A stretch of 64,000 bases of DNA from Gemmatimonadota bacterium. GTDB taxonomy: Bacteria > Gemmatimonadota > Gemmatimonadetes > Longimicrobiales > Gaopeijiaceae. The translations under genes and the position numbers were made by a program. Shown here in pieces: positions 33,576-41,699 of the stretch (its first letter is position 1; the number at the start of each line of letters is the position of its first letter). The notes below the pieces were generated by a model that was given only the letters and a program-made list of their open reading frames with translations, was not told where the DNA came from and did no database searches. Location of the stretch: the NCBI GenBank assembly GCA_030428885.1, contig JAUIEJ010000004.1, positions 62,001 through 126,000 on the forward strand, read 5' to 3'.

Positions 33576-34046
33576 ATGAGCAGCAGCGCGTACCGCATGG
33601 CAGGATCGATCCTGGCCCTCACCGGCGTCCTGGCCCTTGGGGCCTGCGACGACGACCCGGTGGGCAACGAAGAGGAGCACCTGGAGCCCGTGGGTCTGGT
33701 CATTTCCACCGGCGGCGTCGATCTCGTCACCGTGAACGGCGCCACCGTCACCGGCTCGCTGAGCGTCGATGCGGGTCAGGAAACCGCCCACCTCGACGTG
33801 GAGTTCCTGGACGAGGACGGGGACCGCTTCACGCCCGACGAGGCCGACGAGTGGCTCCGGGTGACCATCGCCAACCCCGCCGTGGCCGATTTCGAGCAGG
33901 ATACGCCGGGAGAGTTCGGAGGCCACCTGCACGGGGAGTCGGCCGGCACGACGACGGCCGTGTTCGACATCATGCACGGCGCCGTGAACTCGTCGTCGGC
34001 CCACCCCGACTACACGTCCCCCGCCATTTCGGTGGTCATCAACTGA
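33576..34046 (+). CDS. Acidic-signal lipoprotein A, paralogue of the next gene
   Basis: A 156-residue lipoprotein with a strong AGGAG site 6 bases before the ATG. The signal peptide ends at Cys24 and is followed by Asp-Asp-Asp, a surface-export-like acidic tract. The mature part is a small beta-rich domain with several His residues (GGHLHG, IMHG, SAHPDY) and a WLRVTIANPAV block. The next gene encodes a paralogue of exactly the same length with the same blocks. Sitting directly after a ZnuD-like receptor, it is a candidate zinc-capturing surface lipoprotein. I recognise no named family. Confidence 0.75.
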   Translation: MSSSAYRMAGSILALTGVLALGACDDDPVGNEEEHLEPVGLVISTGGVDLVTVNGATVTGSLSVDAGQETAHLDVEFLDEDGDRFTPDEADEWLRVTIANPAVADFEQDTPGEFGGHLHGESAGTTTAVFDIMHGAVNSSSAHPDYTSPAISVVIN

Positions 34047-34059
34047 CGGGTGAGCCCGG

Positions 34060-34088
34060 TCCGGCCGGAGGTAACATGTCCGGCCGGA
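34060..34088 (+). repeat. Two palindromes forming an inter-lipoprotein hairpin
   Basis: TCCGGCCGGA occurs at 34060-34069 and again at 34079-34088, between the paralogous lipoprotein genes. Each copy is itself a perfect palindrome, and together they can form a 10-bp stem with a 9-base loop. No T-run follows, so it may tune the relative levels of the two lipoproteins rather than end transcription. Confidence 0.5.
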
Positions 34089-34146
34089 TCGGGTATCTAC
34101 CAAGGACCGATCGCTCCGTCTCCGGCACACCTTCCCTGGACTGAAC

Positions 34147-34617
34147 ATGATGCGTCGCCTCCCCCGCCCCACCGTTCTCGCCCTCGTCGCTGCGACGGCC
34201 CTCGTCGGCGCCGCCTGCGGGGACGACCCCACCGGCAACGAGGGGCACCCGGATCCGTCGGGCCTGGTGGTTCTGAGCGGCGGGGTCGACGTGGTGGAGG
34301 TCCGGGGCCTGGGGATCATCGGCTCCTTCGCCGTGTCCGAGGGCGGCACCTCGGCCGACTACCAGATCCAGCTCATCGATCAGCAGGGCAACCGATACAG
34401 CCCCACCGCCGCCGATCAGTGGCTCCGGGTGATCGTCGCCAATCCCGCCGTGGCCCAGTGGGTCCAGGACGACGTGGGGGAGTGGGGCGGCCGGCTGGAA
34501 GGTCTCACCGGAGGAACCACCACCATCGGGTTCGACCTCATGCACGGTCCCGTGGGCGACGAGGCGGCGTCCCACTTCGACTACCGCACGCCCAACATCC
34601 CGGTCCTGGTGAACTGA
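34147..34617 (+). CDS. Acidic-signal lipoprotein B, paralogue of the preceding gene
   Basis: A 156-residue lipoprotein; the ATG could be 34147 or the adjacent 34150. The signal peptide ends at Cys24, followed by Gly-Asp-Asp. It shares with lipoprotein A the blocks SGLVVLSGGVDVVEV, QWLRVIVANPAVA, GGTTT, LMHG and a terminal H-x-DY-x5-IPV motif, but has fewer His in the middle. A tandem duplication followed by divergence is the simplest origin. It is the fourth and last clear gene of the metal-receptor locus; 100 bases and a hairpin separate it from its paralogue. Confidence 0.75.
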   Translation: MMRRLPRPTVLALVAATALVGAACGDDPTGNEGHPDPSGLVVLSGGVDVVEVRGLGIIGSFAVSEGGTSADYQIQLIDQQGNRYSPTAADQWLRVIVANPAVAQWVQDDVGEWGGRLEGLTGGTTTIGFDLMHGPVGDEAASHFDYRTPNIPVLVN

Positions 34618-34625
34618 CGGGCCTC

Positions 34626-34760
34626 ATGCGTACGAAAAAGGGCCGGCGCCCCCCGAAGGAAGACGCCGGCCCCGAGTACGCATCGGAAGAAATTATTGAA
34701 GCCCGGATGAAATCGTGTGGTAACCTCCCCACTGCGTTCGCCGTCCTCGTAGAGGCGTGA
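34626..34760 (+). CDS. Possible 44-residue basic protein
   Basis: A short open frame with an ATG 8 bases after the lipoprotein B stop. The product would start MRTKKGRRPPKEDAGPEY and end EARMKSCGNLPTAFAVLVEA. Codon use is less GC-biased than the neighbours. It overlaps the terminator hairpin described next and has no clear ribosome site, so it may be chance. Confidence 0.22.
   Translation: MRTKKGRRPPKEDAGPEYASEEIIEARMKSCGNLPTAFAVLVEA
34635..34672 (-). terminator. Intrinsic terminator, minus strand
   Basis: A 9-bp stem (GGGCCGGCG with CGCCGGCCC, loop 15 bases) is preceded on the plus strand by AAAAA, which on the minus strand is a T5 run right after the hairpin. It would end transcripts of the endonuclease IV gene about 210 bases beyond its stop and could also block plus-strand readthrough. 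Confidence 0.65.
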
Positions 34761-34809
34761 CGTCGGCGGCGGGAGTCAGTCCCGGCTTCGCTTGTGTTGG
34801 CTCAATAAT
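34692..34809. repeat. AT-rich inverted repeat in non-coding gap
   Basis: ATTATTGAAGCC at 34692-34703 faces GGCTCAATAAT at 34799-34809, an imperfect inverted repeat with AT-rich cores in an otherwise GC-rich region, flanking about 95 bases with a small GGGAGTCAGTCCC-type hairpin. It could be a degenerate mobile-element relic or an RNA structure. I see no transposase and no target duplication. Confidence 0.25.
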
Positions 34810-34883
34810 GAGGCCTTCCGACACGTGGCCCCAATATACACGGCGTCGGGGCGGGAACGAAAGGCGGGGTCCAGGCAGAGGCG

Positions 34884-35747
34884 TCAGGACGGGGTCCGGA
34901 AGCCCCGCAACAGCGCGAGGTTGCGGCGGTCCAGGGTGACCTCGTCGTCGCCCTTGGGGGTCTCCAGGATCTTGGGTACGTCGGAAAACCGCTCGTCGAG
35001 CAGGAGGGCCCGGAACGGCTCCGGCCCGAGCGTCCCCTCGCCGATGCCCGCATGCCGGTCCCGATGGGACCCCAGACCGTGGAGGCTGTCGTTGAGGTGG
35101 AACAGCTCCAGGGTCGTGAGGGGAAGCGCGTCCTCGTAGGCCTGCCAGACCCCGGTGTAGTCTCCCACCAAATCGTACCCTGCGGCGTAGGCGTGGCAGG
35201 TGTCCACGCAGACCCCCACCCGGTTGCGCAGAGGTTCGGGCACCCCGGCGCGGATGGCGGCGAGGTGGGGGAAGGTGGCGCCGATGCTGGTGCCCGTCCC
35301 GGCCGTGAGTTCCAGGAGCACCCGGGGCCCCGGAACAGCCTCCAGCGCTTCGGTCAGCCCCCGGGCGTTGGCCTCGATTCCCCGCTCCGGATCTCCGTCC
35401 ACCGCGTTGCCCGGATGGGTGACGACGGCCTCCACGCCGAGAGTCGCGCACCGCTCCAGCTCGGCGCGGAAGGAGGCGAGGGACCGACGCCACAGGGCCG
35501 GATCGGGGGAGGCGAGGTTGATGAGGTACGAGTCGTGGCTGACGCACCACTCCACTCCCTCGCGCTCCCGGGCGGCCCGAAAAGCCCGGGCGGTGTCGGG
35601 GGCGATCCGGGGCTCGGCCCAGCGGTTCGGCTGCTTGGTGAAGAGCTGGAGCACCCGGGCGTCCAGGAGGCGGGCCCGGGCCGGGGCCTGATCCACGCCT
35701 CCCCGGCTGGACACGTGGGCCCCCAGTTCGTCGTCGAGGGCGGCCAT
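34884..35747 (-). CDS. nfo: Endonuclease IV (AP endonuclease, Nfo)
   Basis: A 287-residue TIM-barrel DNA-repair enzyme cutting at abasic sites. Metal ligands are recognisable in VVTHPGNAVDG, ELTAGTG, VCVDTCHAYAAGYD and FHLNDSLHGLGSHRDRHAGIGEG, the family signatures in order. The start MAALDDELGAHVSS at 35747 matches the usual N-terminal (LG)-x-H-V-S strand. Upstream in-frame codons include an ATG but look non-coding. It is a single-gene unit ending before a minus-strand terminator. Confidence 0.93.
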   Translation of the reverse strand: MAALDDELGAHVSSRGGVDQAPARARLLDARVLQLFTKQPNRWAEPRIAPDTARAFRAAREREGVEWCVSHDSYLINLASPDPALWRRSLASFRAELERCATLGVEAVVTHPGNAVDGDPERGIEANARGLTEALEAVPGPRVLLELTAGTGTSIGATFPHLAAIRAGVPEPLRNRVGVCVDTCHAYAAGYDLVGDYTGVWQAYEDALPLTTLELFHLNDSLHGLGSHRDRHAGIGEGTLGPEPFRALLLDERFSDVPKILETPKGDDEVTLDRRNLALLRGFRTPS

Positions 35748-35971
35748 CGGGTCCGGGGCGGAAGGAAGAAGTTGCCGGGTCGGGACAATTTTCCGATGGC
35801 CCGGGCGGCGGGTTCGCTTCAGCCCGACCCCGGAAACGTCGCGGAGTTCCGCCACGTTTTCGGGACGGAAGCGGCGACGGCGAAGTGGGCACGCTTCTTG
35901 GTAGATCAGCCCAGCCCAACGCGCACTCAACCTGCAGCCCGCTTCACACGCCCCCGGTAAGGAGTTCCATC

Positions 35972-36415
35972 ATGCGCCAGTTCGGCCGCATCGCCACGGA
36001 CGGTTACATCGACCTGCGGGACCCTCGCCGCGTCCGCACACCGGGCGCCTGGGAGAATCGGGCCGAACCCATGCCCGAGGATCAGGCCATCGCCTTCCTC
36101 CTGTCCCACAGCTTCCCGGGACACCGGAGGGTCGTGCGCTCCCTCACCACCGCCCACCGCCGTCGCATTCGCATGGCGACCTGGGCGGAATCGGTGGAAG
36201 AGCGGATGTCTCTCGTGGATTCGGTCTGGCGCGCCATCACCGAGCCGGTGCTGCCGCCGTCGGGCGACGAAGCCGAGCTCATCCAGGTGATCCACTACGG
36301 AGACCGTGACTACCCGCTGTACATCCAGGGCAACGTGACCCGGGTCATTCCGTCGGGCGGTGTGCCCGCAGAAGTGATGGCCACCGTGCCGGCTCTGGAT
36401 CTCAGGACCGCCTGA
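35972..36415 (+). CDS. Conserved-looking protein of unknown function
   Basis: A 147-residue soluble protein with a strong AAGGAG site 8 bases before the ATG and an intrinsic terminator after the stop, so it is a well-defined single gene. The sequence has a basic central helix (RRVVRSLTTAHRRRIRMATW) and a C-terminal beta part (ELIQVIHYGDRDYPLYIQGNVTRVI). It has no signal peptide, Cys cluster or known motif. A GGCACG-N4-TTGG sequence 70 bases upstream weakly recalls a sigma-54 promoter. I recognise no family. Confidence 0.7.
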   Translation: MRQFGRIATDGYIDLRDPRRVRTPGAWENRAEPMPEDQAIAFLLSHSFPGHRRVVRSLTTAHRRRIRMATWAESVEERMSLVDSVWRAITEPVLPPSGDEAELIQVIHYGDRDYPLYIQGNVTRVIPSGGVPAEVMATVPALDLRTA

Positions 36416-36444
36416 GGGCGGGTTCTCGGTTCGCACACGAGGAC

Positions 36445-36476
36445 GGGGGTGGCCCTTCGCGGGTCACCCCCTTTTT
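36445..36476 (+). terminator. Intrinsic terminator
   Basis: An 11-bp stem with one mismatched pair (GGGGGTGGCCC against GGGTCACCCCC, loop TTCGC) is followed directly by TTTTT. It ends the gene at 35972-36415 in the gap before the convergent fumarase gene. Confidence 0.88.
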
Positions 36477-36508
36477 CGTGCCTGCCCATGGGGGGCGACG
36501 GCCCGGCG

Positions 36509-37897
36509 TCAGTGGGAGAGGCCGGGCTCGGTCATGGACCGCACGTCCAGGGCCTCGTCCAGGACCTCGGCCGGGAGGAGTCCCATCTCATCGACGACCT
36601 CCCGCACCGAACGGCCTTCCTTCGCCGCCTTCTTGGCCACCTCCGACGCCTTGTCGTAGCCGATGTGGAGGTTGAGGGCCGTGGCGATGGAGGGATTCCG
36701 CTCCAGGAGTTCGCGGCAGCGGGCCTCGTTGGCCTCGATCCCCACCACGCAGTGGTCGGTGAAGGCCCGGGAGGCTCCGGCCGTGAGGGCGATGGATTCC
36801 AGGAGGGCCTGGGCCATGACGGGCATCATGACGTTGAGCTCGAAGTTGCCCCGCTGCCCTCCCACCGTGATGGTCGTGTGATTCCCCATGACCCGGGCGG
36901 CCACCATCATGAGGGCCTCGCTCATGACCGGATTGACCTTTCCGGGCATGATGCTGCTCCCGGGCTGGATCGCCGGCAGGCGGATCTCGTGGATGCCCGA
37001 CGTGGGACCCGACGAGAGCCAGCGGATGTCGTCGGCGATCTTCATGAGGCTCACGGCCACCGTGTTGAGGGCCCCCGACGCGTTCACCACGGCGTCTTTC
37101 GCGCCCTGGGCCTCGAAGTGGTTCTCCGCCTCCCGGAAGGGGATCCCCGTGGCCTCGGCCAGACGCCCGATGGTGCCCGACGCGAAGGCGGGGTCGGTGT
37201 TGATGCCGGTGCCCGTGGCCGTCCCCCCCAGGGCCAGTTCCTCCAGTTCCACGGCCACCGCCTTCACCCGCTCCACGCCCCGGCGGAGCTGATGGGCGTA
37301 GCCCCCGAACTCCTGGCCGAGGCGCACCGGGGTGGCGTCCATGAGATGGGTGCGCCCCGACTTCACGATCCCGTCGAAGGCCCGGGCCTTGGCTTCCAGC
37401 GCCCCGGCCAGGTGCTCCAGGGCCGGAATCAACTCTTCCGAGAGGGCCAGGCGCGCCGACACGTGCATGGCCGTGGGAATCACGTCGTTGGACGACTGCC
37501 CGAAGTTGACGTGGTCGTTGGGGTGGACCTTCGTCTCGCCGTCCAGGAGTTCGGTAGCCCGATGGGCCACCACCTCGTTGGTGTTCATGTTCGACGACGT
37601 GCCCGACCCCGTCTGGTAGATGTCGATGGGGAACTCGTCGTCCCAACGACCCTCGGCCACCTCGGCCGCCGCTCGGGCCACGGCCCCGGCCAGGGCCTCG
37701 TCCAGGGCGCCCAGCGCGCCGTTCTGCTCGGCCGCCGCCTTCTTGATGAGCCCCAGGGCCCGGATGAACCGGCGCCCGAAGCGCTGTCCGCTGATGGGGA
37801 AGTTCTGGACGGCGCGCTGGGTTTGGGCTCCGTAGAGGGCGTGGGCGGGCACCTTCACCTCACCCAGGGAATCCTTTTCGACGCGGGTCTCGCTCAT
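36509..37897 (-). CDS. fumC: Class II fumarase
   Basis: A 462-residue TCA-cycle enzyme, fumarate to malate. Family signatures are all present: [15 protein letters not shown] near residue 100, [12 protein letters not shown] near 185, and [11 protein letters not shown] near 320, which holds the catalytic loop serines. The length equals FumC of E. coli. GAGGTG sits 8 bases before the ATG. The polyprenol-kinase-like gene lies 159 bases upstream on the same strand; co-transcription is uncertain. Confidence 0.96.
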   Translation of the reverse strand: MSETRVEKDSLGEVKVPAHALYGAQTQRAVQNFPISGQRFGRRFIRALGLIKKAAAEQNGALGALDEALAGAVARAAAEVAEGRWDDEFPIDIYQTGSGTSSNMNTNEVVAHRATELLDGETKVHPNDHVNFGQSSNDVIPTAMHVSARLALSEELIPALEHLAGALEAKARAFDGIVKSGRTHLMDATPVRLGQEFGGYAHQLRRGVERVKAVAVELEELALGGTATGTGINTDPAFASGTIGRLAEATGIPFREAENHFEAQGAKDAVVNASGALNTVAVSLMKIADDIRWLSSGPTSGIHEIRLPAIQPGSSIMPGKVNPVMSEALMMVAARVMGNHTTITVGGQRGNFELNVMMPVMAQALLESIALTAGASRAFTDHCVVGIEANEARCRELLERNPSIATALNLHIGYDKASEVAKKAAKEGRSVREVVDEMGLLPAEVLDEALDVRSMTEPGLSH

Positions 37898-38056
37898 GGG
37901 GAACGCACCTCGAATCCGGCACTCTCGGGACCGGAGCGACGACCCCGGAGGGGGCCCGGGCGTCGCGCCGGGGGAACGCCCGAAAGGTGGCCTCGCGGGT
38001 CCCGGAAAGCCACCCGCCCGGAGCTTATCGAAGGTCCCGTCCCGGCGCCGGAGCGG

Positions 38057-38719
38057 TCAGGTCGGCGGCAGGGTCTGGAACGCCCACAGAACCGCAGCCG
38101 TAGCCAGGGGAATCGTGAGGTTGTCGTCCAACCCCACCGGGGTCACCTCGGCGACCATGGCCACAAGCGCCGCGGGAAGGGCCACCGGCCACCGGGCCGC
38201 GGCCAGGAGCACGGCGAACGCCACCACGAAGAAGGTCGCGCTCCCCAGTCGGGTGCCCTTGCCCAGGCGTGTCCGACCCCAGGTGCGCCCCACCACCGAC
38301 GCCGCCGGATCGGCGAGCCCGAGCACCAGGATGGCCGCCACCGCCGGCGCGCCGGGGGCGAGGGCCCAGACAAGCGCCGCGCTCAGCACGTACCAGGTGG
38401 AAGAGGCCACGGCCCCGGCCTCCCGGGGCGACGCCAGGGTCCGGAACACGGTGAAGAAGAGCCGGTTCATGGACGAGACCCGGAGGCGCAGCAGGTCGGC
38501 CACGAGAAGAAACACGGTGCCCACGCCGAGAAAAACCGCGGTCGTCCGGGCGTCGAGCCCCAGCGCCCCCGGCGCCAGGGCCAGCGTCAGGCCAGTGATG
38601 GCGTGGACGACCCTCCGCCAGGGTTGGAGACCTTCGGTCCGGGCCACCAGTTCGGCGAAGGGAGGGCCCCCGGGGCCGGGGCCGGGTGAGACCGGGGTTT
38701 GGTGCGGCATGGGGTCCAA
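38057..38719 (-). CDS. Polyprenol/phytol kinase-family membrane protein
   Basis: A 220-residue protein with about six membrane helices. It carries the conserved segments of the SEC59/VTE5-type CTP-dependent lipid kinases: LGLADPAASVVGRTWGRTRLG, GSATFFVVAF and VAEVTPVGLDDNLTIPL. These enzymes phosphorylate dolichol, phytol or farnesol-type alcohols for lipid salvage or carrier synthesis. The start could be ATG 38719 or 38710; both precede the first helix. The substrate is unknown. Confidence 0.8.
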   Translation of the reverse strand: MDPMPHQTPVSPGPGPGGPPFAELVARTEGLQPWRRVVHAITGLTLALAPGALGLDARTTAVFLGVGTVFLLVADLLRLRVSSMNRLFFTVFRTLASPREAGAVASSTWYVLSAALVWALAPGAPAVAAILVLGLADPAASVVGRTWGRTRLGKGTRLGSATFFVVAFAVLLAAARWPVALPAALVAMVAEVTPVGLDDNLTIPLATAAVLWAFQTLPPT

Positions 38720-38753
38720 TGTATCGCCGGGGGTCTCTGAGCCCTCCGGGCCG

Positions 38754-39491
38754 TCAGCGCCGCCGGGGCGGCCGGGACGGGCGCATCTCCACCCGGCTCA
38801 CCAGGGTGTGGGTCGGGTAGGCCACGAGCTGGAGCACGGTCCGGCCCACGTCCTCGGCCTGGATCGCCCACTCCCGGTCGCCGTCGTGTTCGTTGAAGGT
38901 GGTGTTCACGCTCCCGGGCATGATGATGCTGGTCCGGATCCCGTCGTACCGCAGGTCGATCATCATGGCCTCGGTCATGCCCAGCAGACCGAACTTGCTG
39001 GCGTTGTAGCCCGCCCCGTTGCCGAAGCTGTTCCGGCTGGCCAGCGACCCGATGTTGATGAGCCAGGCGTCACCCTCGCCCCCGTTTCCGGCCCGCTGCA
39101 GCAGGGGGAGCGCGGCCTTGGTGGTGACGAAGACTCCCGTGAGGTTGGTCTCCACCTGGAGGCGCCACTCGTCGACGGTCATCTCCTGCACGGGCTTGAA
39201 GATGCCCAGGCCGGCGTTGTTCACCAGGATGTCGAGGCGCCCGAAGCGGTCGTCGATCTCGGCCATCAGGGCGGCGCAACTCTCCTCGCTGCGCACGTCG
39301 CAGGCCCGTCCCACCACGGTGCCGTCGATCTCCCCCGCCACCGCCTCGGCCCGATCCCGGGCGCGGGAGGTGAGCACCACGGCGGCCCCGGCCCGGGCCA
39401 GTTCGGCCACCACGGCCCGCCCGATTCCTTCGGTGCCGCCCGTCACCAGGGCCACCTTTCCGCTCAGGTCCACCGTCTCGGTCCAACTCAT
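38754..39491 (-). CDS. Short-chain dehydrogenase/reductase
   Basis: A 245-residue classical SDR. It has TGGTEGIG (17-24), NNAGLGI, an S-(x12)-Y-x3-K set in IGSLASRN...GYNASK, and a C-terminal EMRPSRPPRR tail. The fold and loop resemble YdfG/3-oxoacyl-ACP-reductase-like enzymes, and the Arg after the second strand (SRARDRAE) suggests NADPH. The start MSWTETVDLSGKVAL fits the family. It is divergent from the pteridine-reductase-like SDR 142 bases away. The substrate is not predictable. Confidence 0.88.
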   Translation of the reverse strand: MSWTETVDLSGKVALVTGGTEGIGRAVVAELARAGAAVVLTSRARDRAEAVAGEIDGTVVGRACDVRSEESCAALMAEIDDRFGRLDILVNNAGLGIFKPVQEMTVDEWRLQVETNLTGVFVTTKAALPLLQRAGNGGEGDAWLINIGSLASRNSFGNGAGYNASKFGLLGMTEAMMIDLRYDGIRTSIIMPGSVNTTFNEHDGDREWAIQAEDVGRTVLQLVAYPTHTLVSRVEMRPSRPPRRR

Positions 39492-39623
39492 GGGCGTTCG
39501 TCTCGTGCTCGGGGTTCGACAGGGGGTGCTGCAACCCGCGGCCCACCCGCGGGGTTCCGGGGTTGCCCCCCTCCGGCGCCTCCACCACCGTGGGGCCGTC
39601 TCCGCCTCTCTCTCCACCCCTCC

Positions 39624-39628
39624 GGAGG
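39624..39628 (+). promoter_or_regulatory. Ribosome binding site fixing a CTG start
   Basis: GGAGG lies 5 bases before CTG at 39634 in the frame of the downstream SDR. No ATG, GTG or TTG is suitably placed nearby, and the encoded protein begins exactly where SDRs normally begin (RKVALVTGG). Confidence 0.6.
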
Positions 39629-39633
39629 ATCCC

Positions 39634-40368
39634 CTGCGCAAGGTCGCTCTCGTCACCGGTGGCGCCGTGCGCCTGGGCCGGGCCGTCACCCTGGGCCTCG
39701 CCGAGGCGGGGTACGACGTGATGGTGCACTACAATGCGTCCGAGGGGCCGGCCCGGGAGACGGTGCGGGCCGTGGAGGCCCTGGGGCGGACGGCGGCCAC
39801 CGTGTCGGGCGATCTCTCCACGGGAGAGGGGGCCGAGGCCGTCGGACGGGCGATCCGGGCGGTGTACGGACGCCTCGACCTCCTGGTCAACGGCGCGGCC
39901 TCGTTCGTCCAGGCCGACCTCCTGGAGGTGGACGAGACCGGCTGGGACCGGGTCATGGCCCTGAACCTGAAGGGCCCGTTCCTGGTGGTGCAGGCGGTGG
40001 CCGATCTACTCCGGGAGGCCCGGGGATCGGTGGTGAACATGGTGGACCTGTCGGCCTTCCAGCCCTGGGTGCGCTACCCCCACCACGGGGTCTCCAAGGC
40101 GGGACTCCTCCACCTGACCCGGGTGCTGGCCCGGGTCATGGCGCCCCACGTCCGGGTCAACGCCATCGCCCCCGGCGCCGTCCTGCCTCCCGACGACTTC
40201 GACGATGACGATCGGGCCCGGGAACTGGCTCGCACGCCCGTGGGCCGACTGGGATCCCCCGACGACGTGGTGCGCACCGTGCTCTTCCTCGCGACCTCGC
40301 CCTTCATCACCGGCGAGTGCGTGGTGGTGGACGGCGGCCGCAGTCTGGAGGGCCCGCTACGGGGCTGA
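39634..40368 (+). CDS. Pteridine-reductase/FolM-like SDR with altered active site, probable CTG start
   Basis: A 244-residue SDR. The cofactor loop TGGAVRLG (8-15) has the Arg-Leu-Gly variant of pteridine reductase PTR1 and FolM. NMVDLS places Asp138 where PTR1 has its catalytic Asp181, and Lys155 matches PTR1 Lys198. The residue at the catalytic tyrosine position is His151 (HGVSK). Either His replaces Tyr or the nearby Tyr148 serves. PTR1/FolM reduce dihydropterins to tetrahydropterins, fitting the pterin operon 9 kb away. The start appears to be CTG with an ideal GGAGG. Substrate and activity need direct test. Confidence 0.78.
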   Translation: MRKVALVTGGAVRLGRAVTLGLAEAGYDVMVHYNASEGPARETVRAVEALGRTAATVSGDLSTGEGAEAVGRAIRAVYGRLDLLVNGAASFVQADLLEVDETGWDRVMALNLKGPFLVVQAVADLLREARGSVVNMVDLSAFQPWVRYPHHGVSKAGLLHLTRVLARVMAPHVRVNAIAPGAVLPPDDFDDDDRARELARTPVGRLGSPDDVVRTVLFLATSPFITGECVVVDGGRSLEGPLRG

Positions 40369-40693
40369 TCACCGCGGCGCGGCGCCCCTCGGGGGCTCCC
40401 CACTCCCCCGGTGGAACCGTCCCCCTGCGCGCCGACCGCGGAGCGCGGCCCGATCCGCCGCCGCGTCGAGAACAACGTGCGGATGAACGCCACTCCGAAA
40501 CTCACAGGCCGGGTCTTGATCCCATGCGATCAGAACGTCGGGATGAACCGGAGTGCGCGGCCTCGAACGCGACGTTGTGATCACCATGGACCCCGAACGC
40601 AGCGGCGAACACCTGGGCGCGGTTCAACCCCACGTTTCGCTCGCCGGGGGAGGGGGGCGAAGGGCTGAGCCGACGGCCACGGCCGCGGCCGCC
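40369..40693. other. 325-base gap without recognised gene
   Basis: Short open frames exist on both strands but are Arg/Pro-rich and lack starts with ribosome sites. CACTCCG (40490) and CGGAGTG (40549) are the only inverted pair noticed. No RNA gene or terminator with a T-run was seen. It separates the pteridine-reductase-like gene from the thioredoxin reductase gene, and both converge on it. Confidence 0.5.
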
Positions 40694-41689
40694 TCAGACG
40701 ACCGGGGCTGCCTCGGGCTGGTGGATGCCGCCGTGGGCCAGCCAGCGCTCGGCCTCCAGGGCGGCCATGCAGCCCGACCCGGCGGCGGTGACCGCCTGGC
40801 GGTAGTAGTCGTCCATGACGTCACCGGCGGCGAAGACCCCGGGCACGTTGGTGGCCGTGCGCCATCCTTCGGCGGGCTGGACGTAGCCGTTGTCCTTGAG
40901 CTCGATCTGACCGTCCAGGAAGCGGGTGTTGGGTTCGTGGCCGATGGCCACGAACAACCCTCGCACAGGGAGCTCCCGCTCCTCGCCCGAGACCGTGTCG
41001 GCCACCCGGAGTCCCCGGATCTCCTCCTCGCCCAGGACCTCCTTCACCACCGTGTTCCACATCACCTCGATCTTCGGATTGCCCAGGGCCCGCTCGGCCA
41101 TGATGGGCGACGCCCGGAACTCCTCCCGCCGATGGATGAGGATCACCTTGGCGGCGAAGTTCGTGAGGTAGATGGCCTCTTCCATGGCCGAGTCCCCGCC
41201 GCCCACCACGGCCAGGGTCTGGTCGCGGAAGAAGGGGAGGGCTCCGTCGCACACGGCGCAGGCCGACACGCCGCCGCCGGTGCGGGCCAGATGCTCTTCA
41301 CCGGGCACCCCCAGCCAGCGGGCGTTGGCCCCGGTGGCCACGATGACGGCGTCGGCCTCCACCACCTTGCCCATGGTGGTCTCCAGGCGGCGCGGATGGA
41401 CCGAGAAGTCGACCTTCACCACGTCTTCGGTGAAGACCCGGGTGCCGAACCGTTCGGCCTGGGCCTTGAAGCCCATCATCATCTCGGGGCCCGTGACACC
41501 GTCGGGAAAGCCCGGGTAGTTCTCCACGTCGGTGGTGAACATGAGCTGCCCCCCGGGAATCATGGTGCGGCTTCCCGCGCCCTCGAAGACCACGGGGTCG
41601 AGGCTCGCCCGGGCCGCGTAGATGGCCGCGGTCCAGCCCGCGGGCCCGGACCCGATGATCACCAGCTTTTCCTTCATGACGTCGGTCAT
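40694..41689 (-). CDS. trxB: Thioredoxin reductase
   Basis: A 331-residue flavoenzyme reducing thioredoxin with NADPH. The FAD loop is [12 protein letters not shown] (11-22), the redox-active pair is Cys144/Cys147 (ACAVCDG), the NADPH loop is [12 protein letters not shown] with HRREEFRAS, and the C-terminal FAD site is [10 protein letters not shown]. The start [13 protein letters not shown] at 41689 was chosen by family length. It lies 10 bases after the ferredoxin-NADP reductase gene, so both redox enzymes are likely transcribed from the promoter at 42739. Confidence 0.95.
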   Translation of the reverse strand: MTDVMKEKLVIIGSGPAGWTAAIYAARASLDPVVFEGAGSRTMIPGGQLMFTTDVENYPGFPDGVTGPEMMMGFKAQAERFGTRVFTEDVVKVDFSVHPRRLETTMGKVVEADAVIVATGANARWLGVPGEEHLARTGGGVSACAVCDGALPFFRDQTLAVVGGGDSAMEEAIYLTNFAAKVILIHRREEFRASPIMAERALGNPKIEVMWNTVVKEVLGEEEIRGLRVADTVSGEERELPVRGLFVAIGHEPNTRFLDGQIELKDNGYVQPAEGWRTATNVPGVFAAGDVMDDYYRQAVTAAGSGCMAALEAERWLAHGGIHQPEAAPVV

Positions 41690-41699
41690 CGGCGCCCGC

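Noticed and set aside
35888-35901. Second sigma-54-type promoter upstream of the gene at 35972
   Set aside because: GGCACG-N4-TTGG fits the -24 part, but the -12 GC dinucleotide is GG, so I only mention it in the gene entry.
40411-40668. 85-codon frame in the gap before trxB
   Set aside because: Arg/Pro-rich composition, no ribosome site and no sign of a domain.
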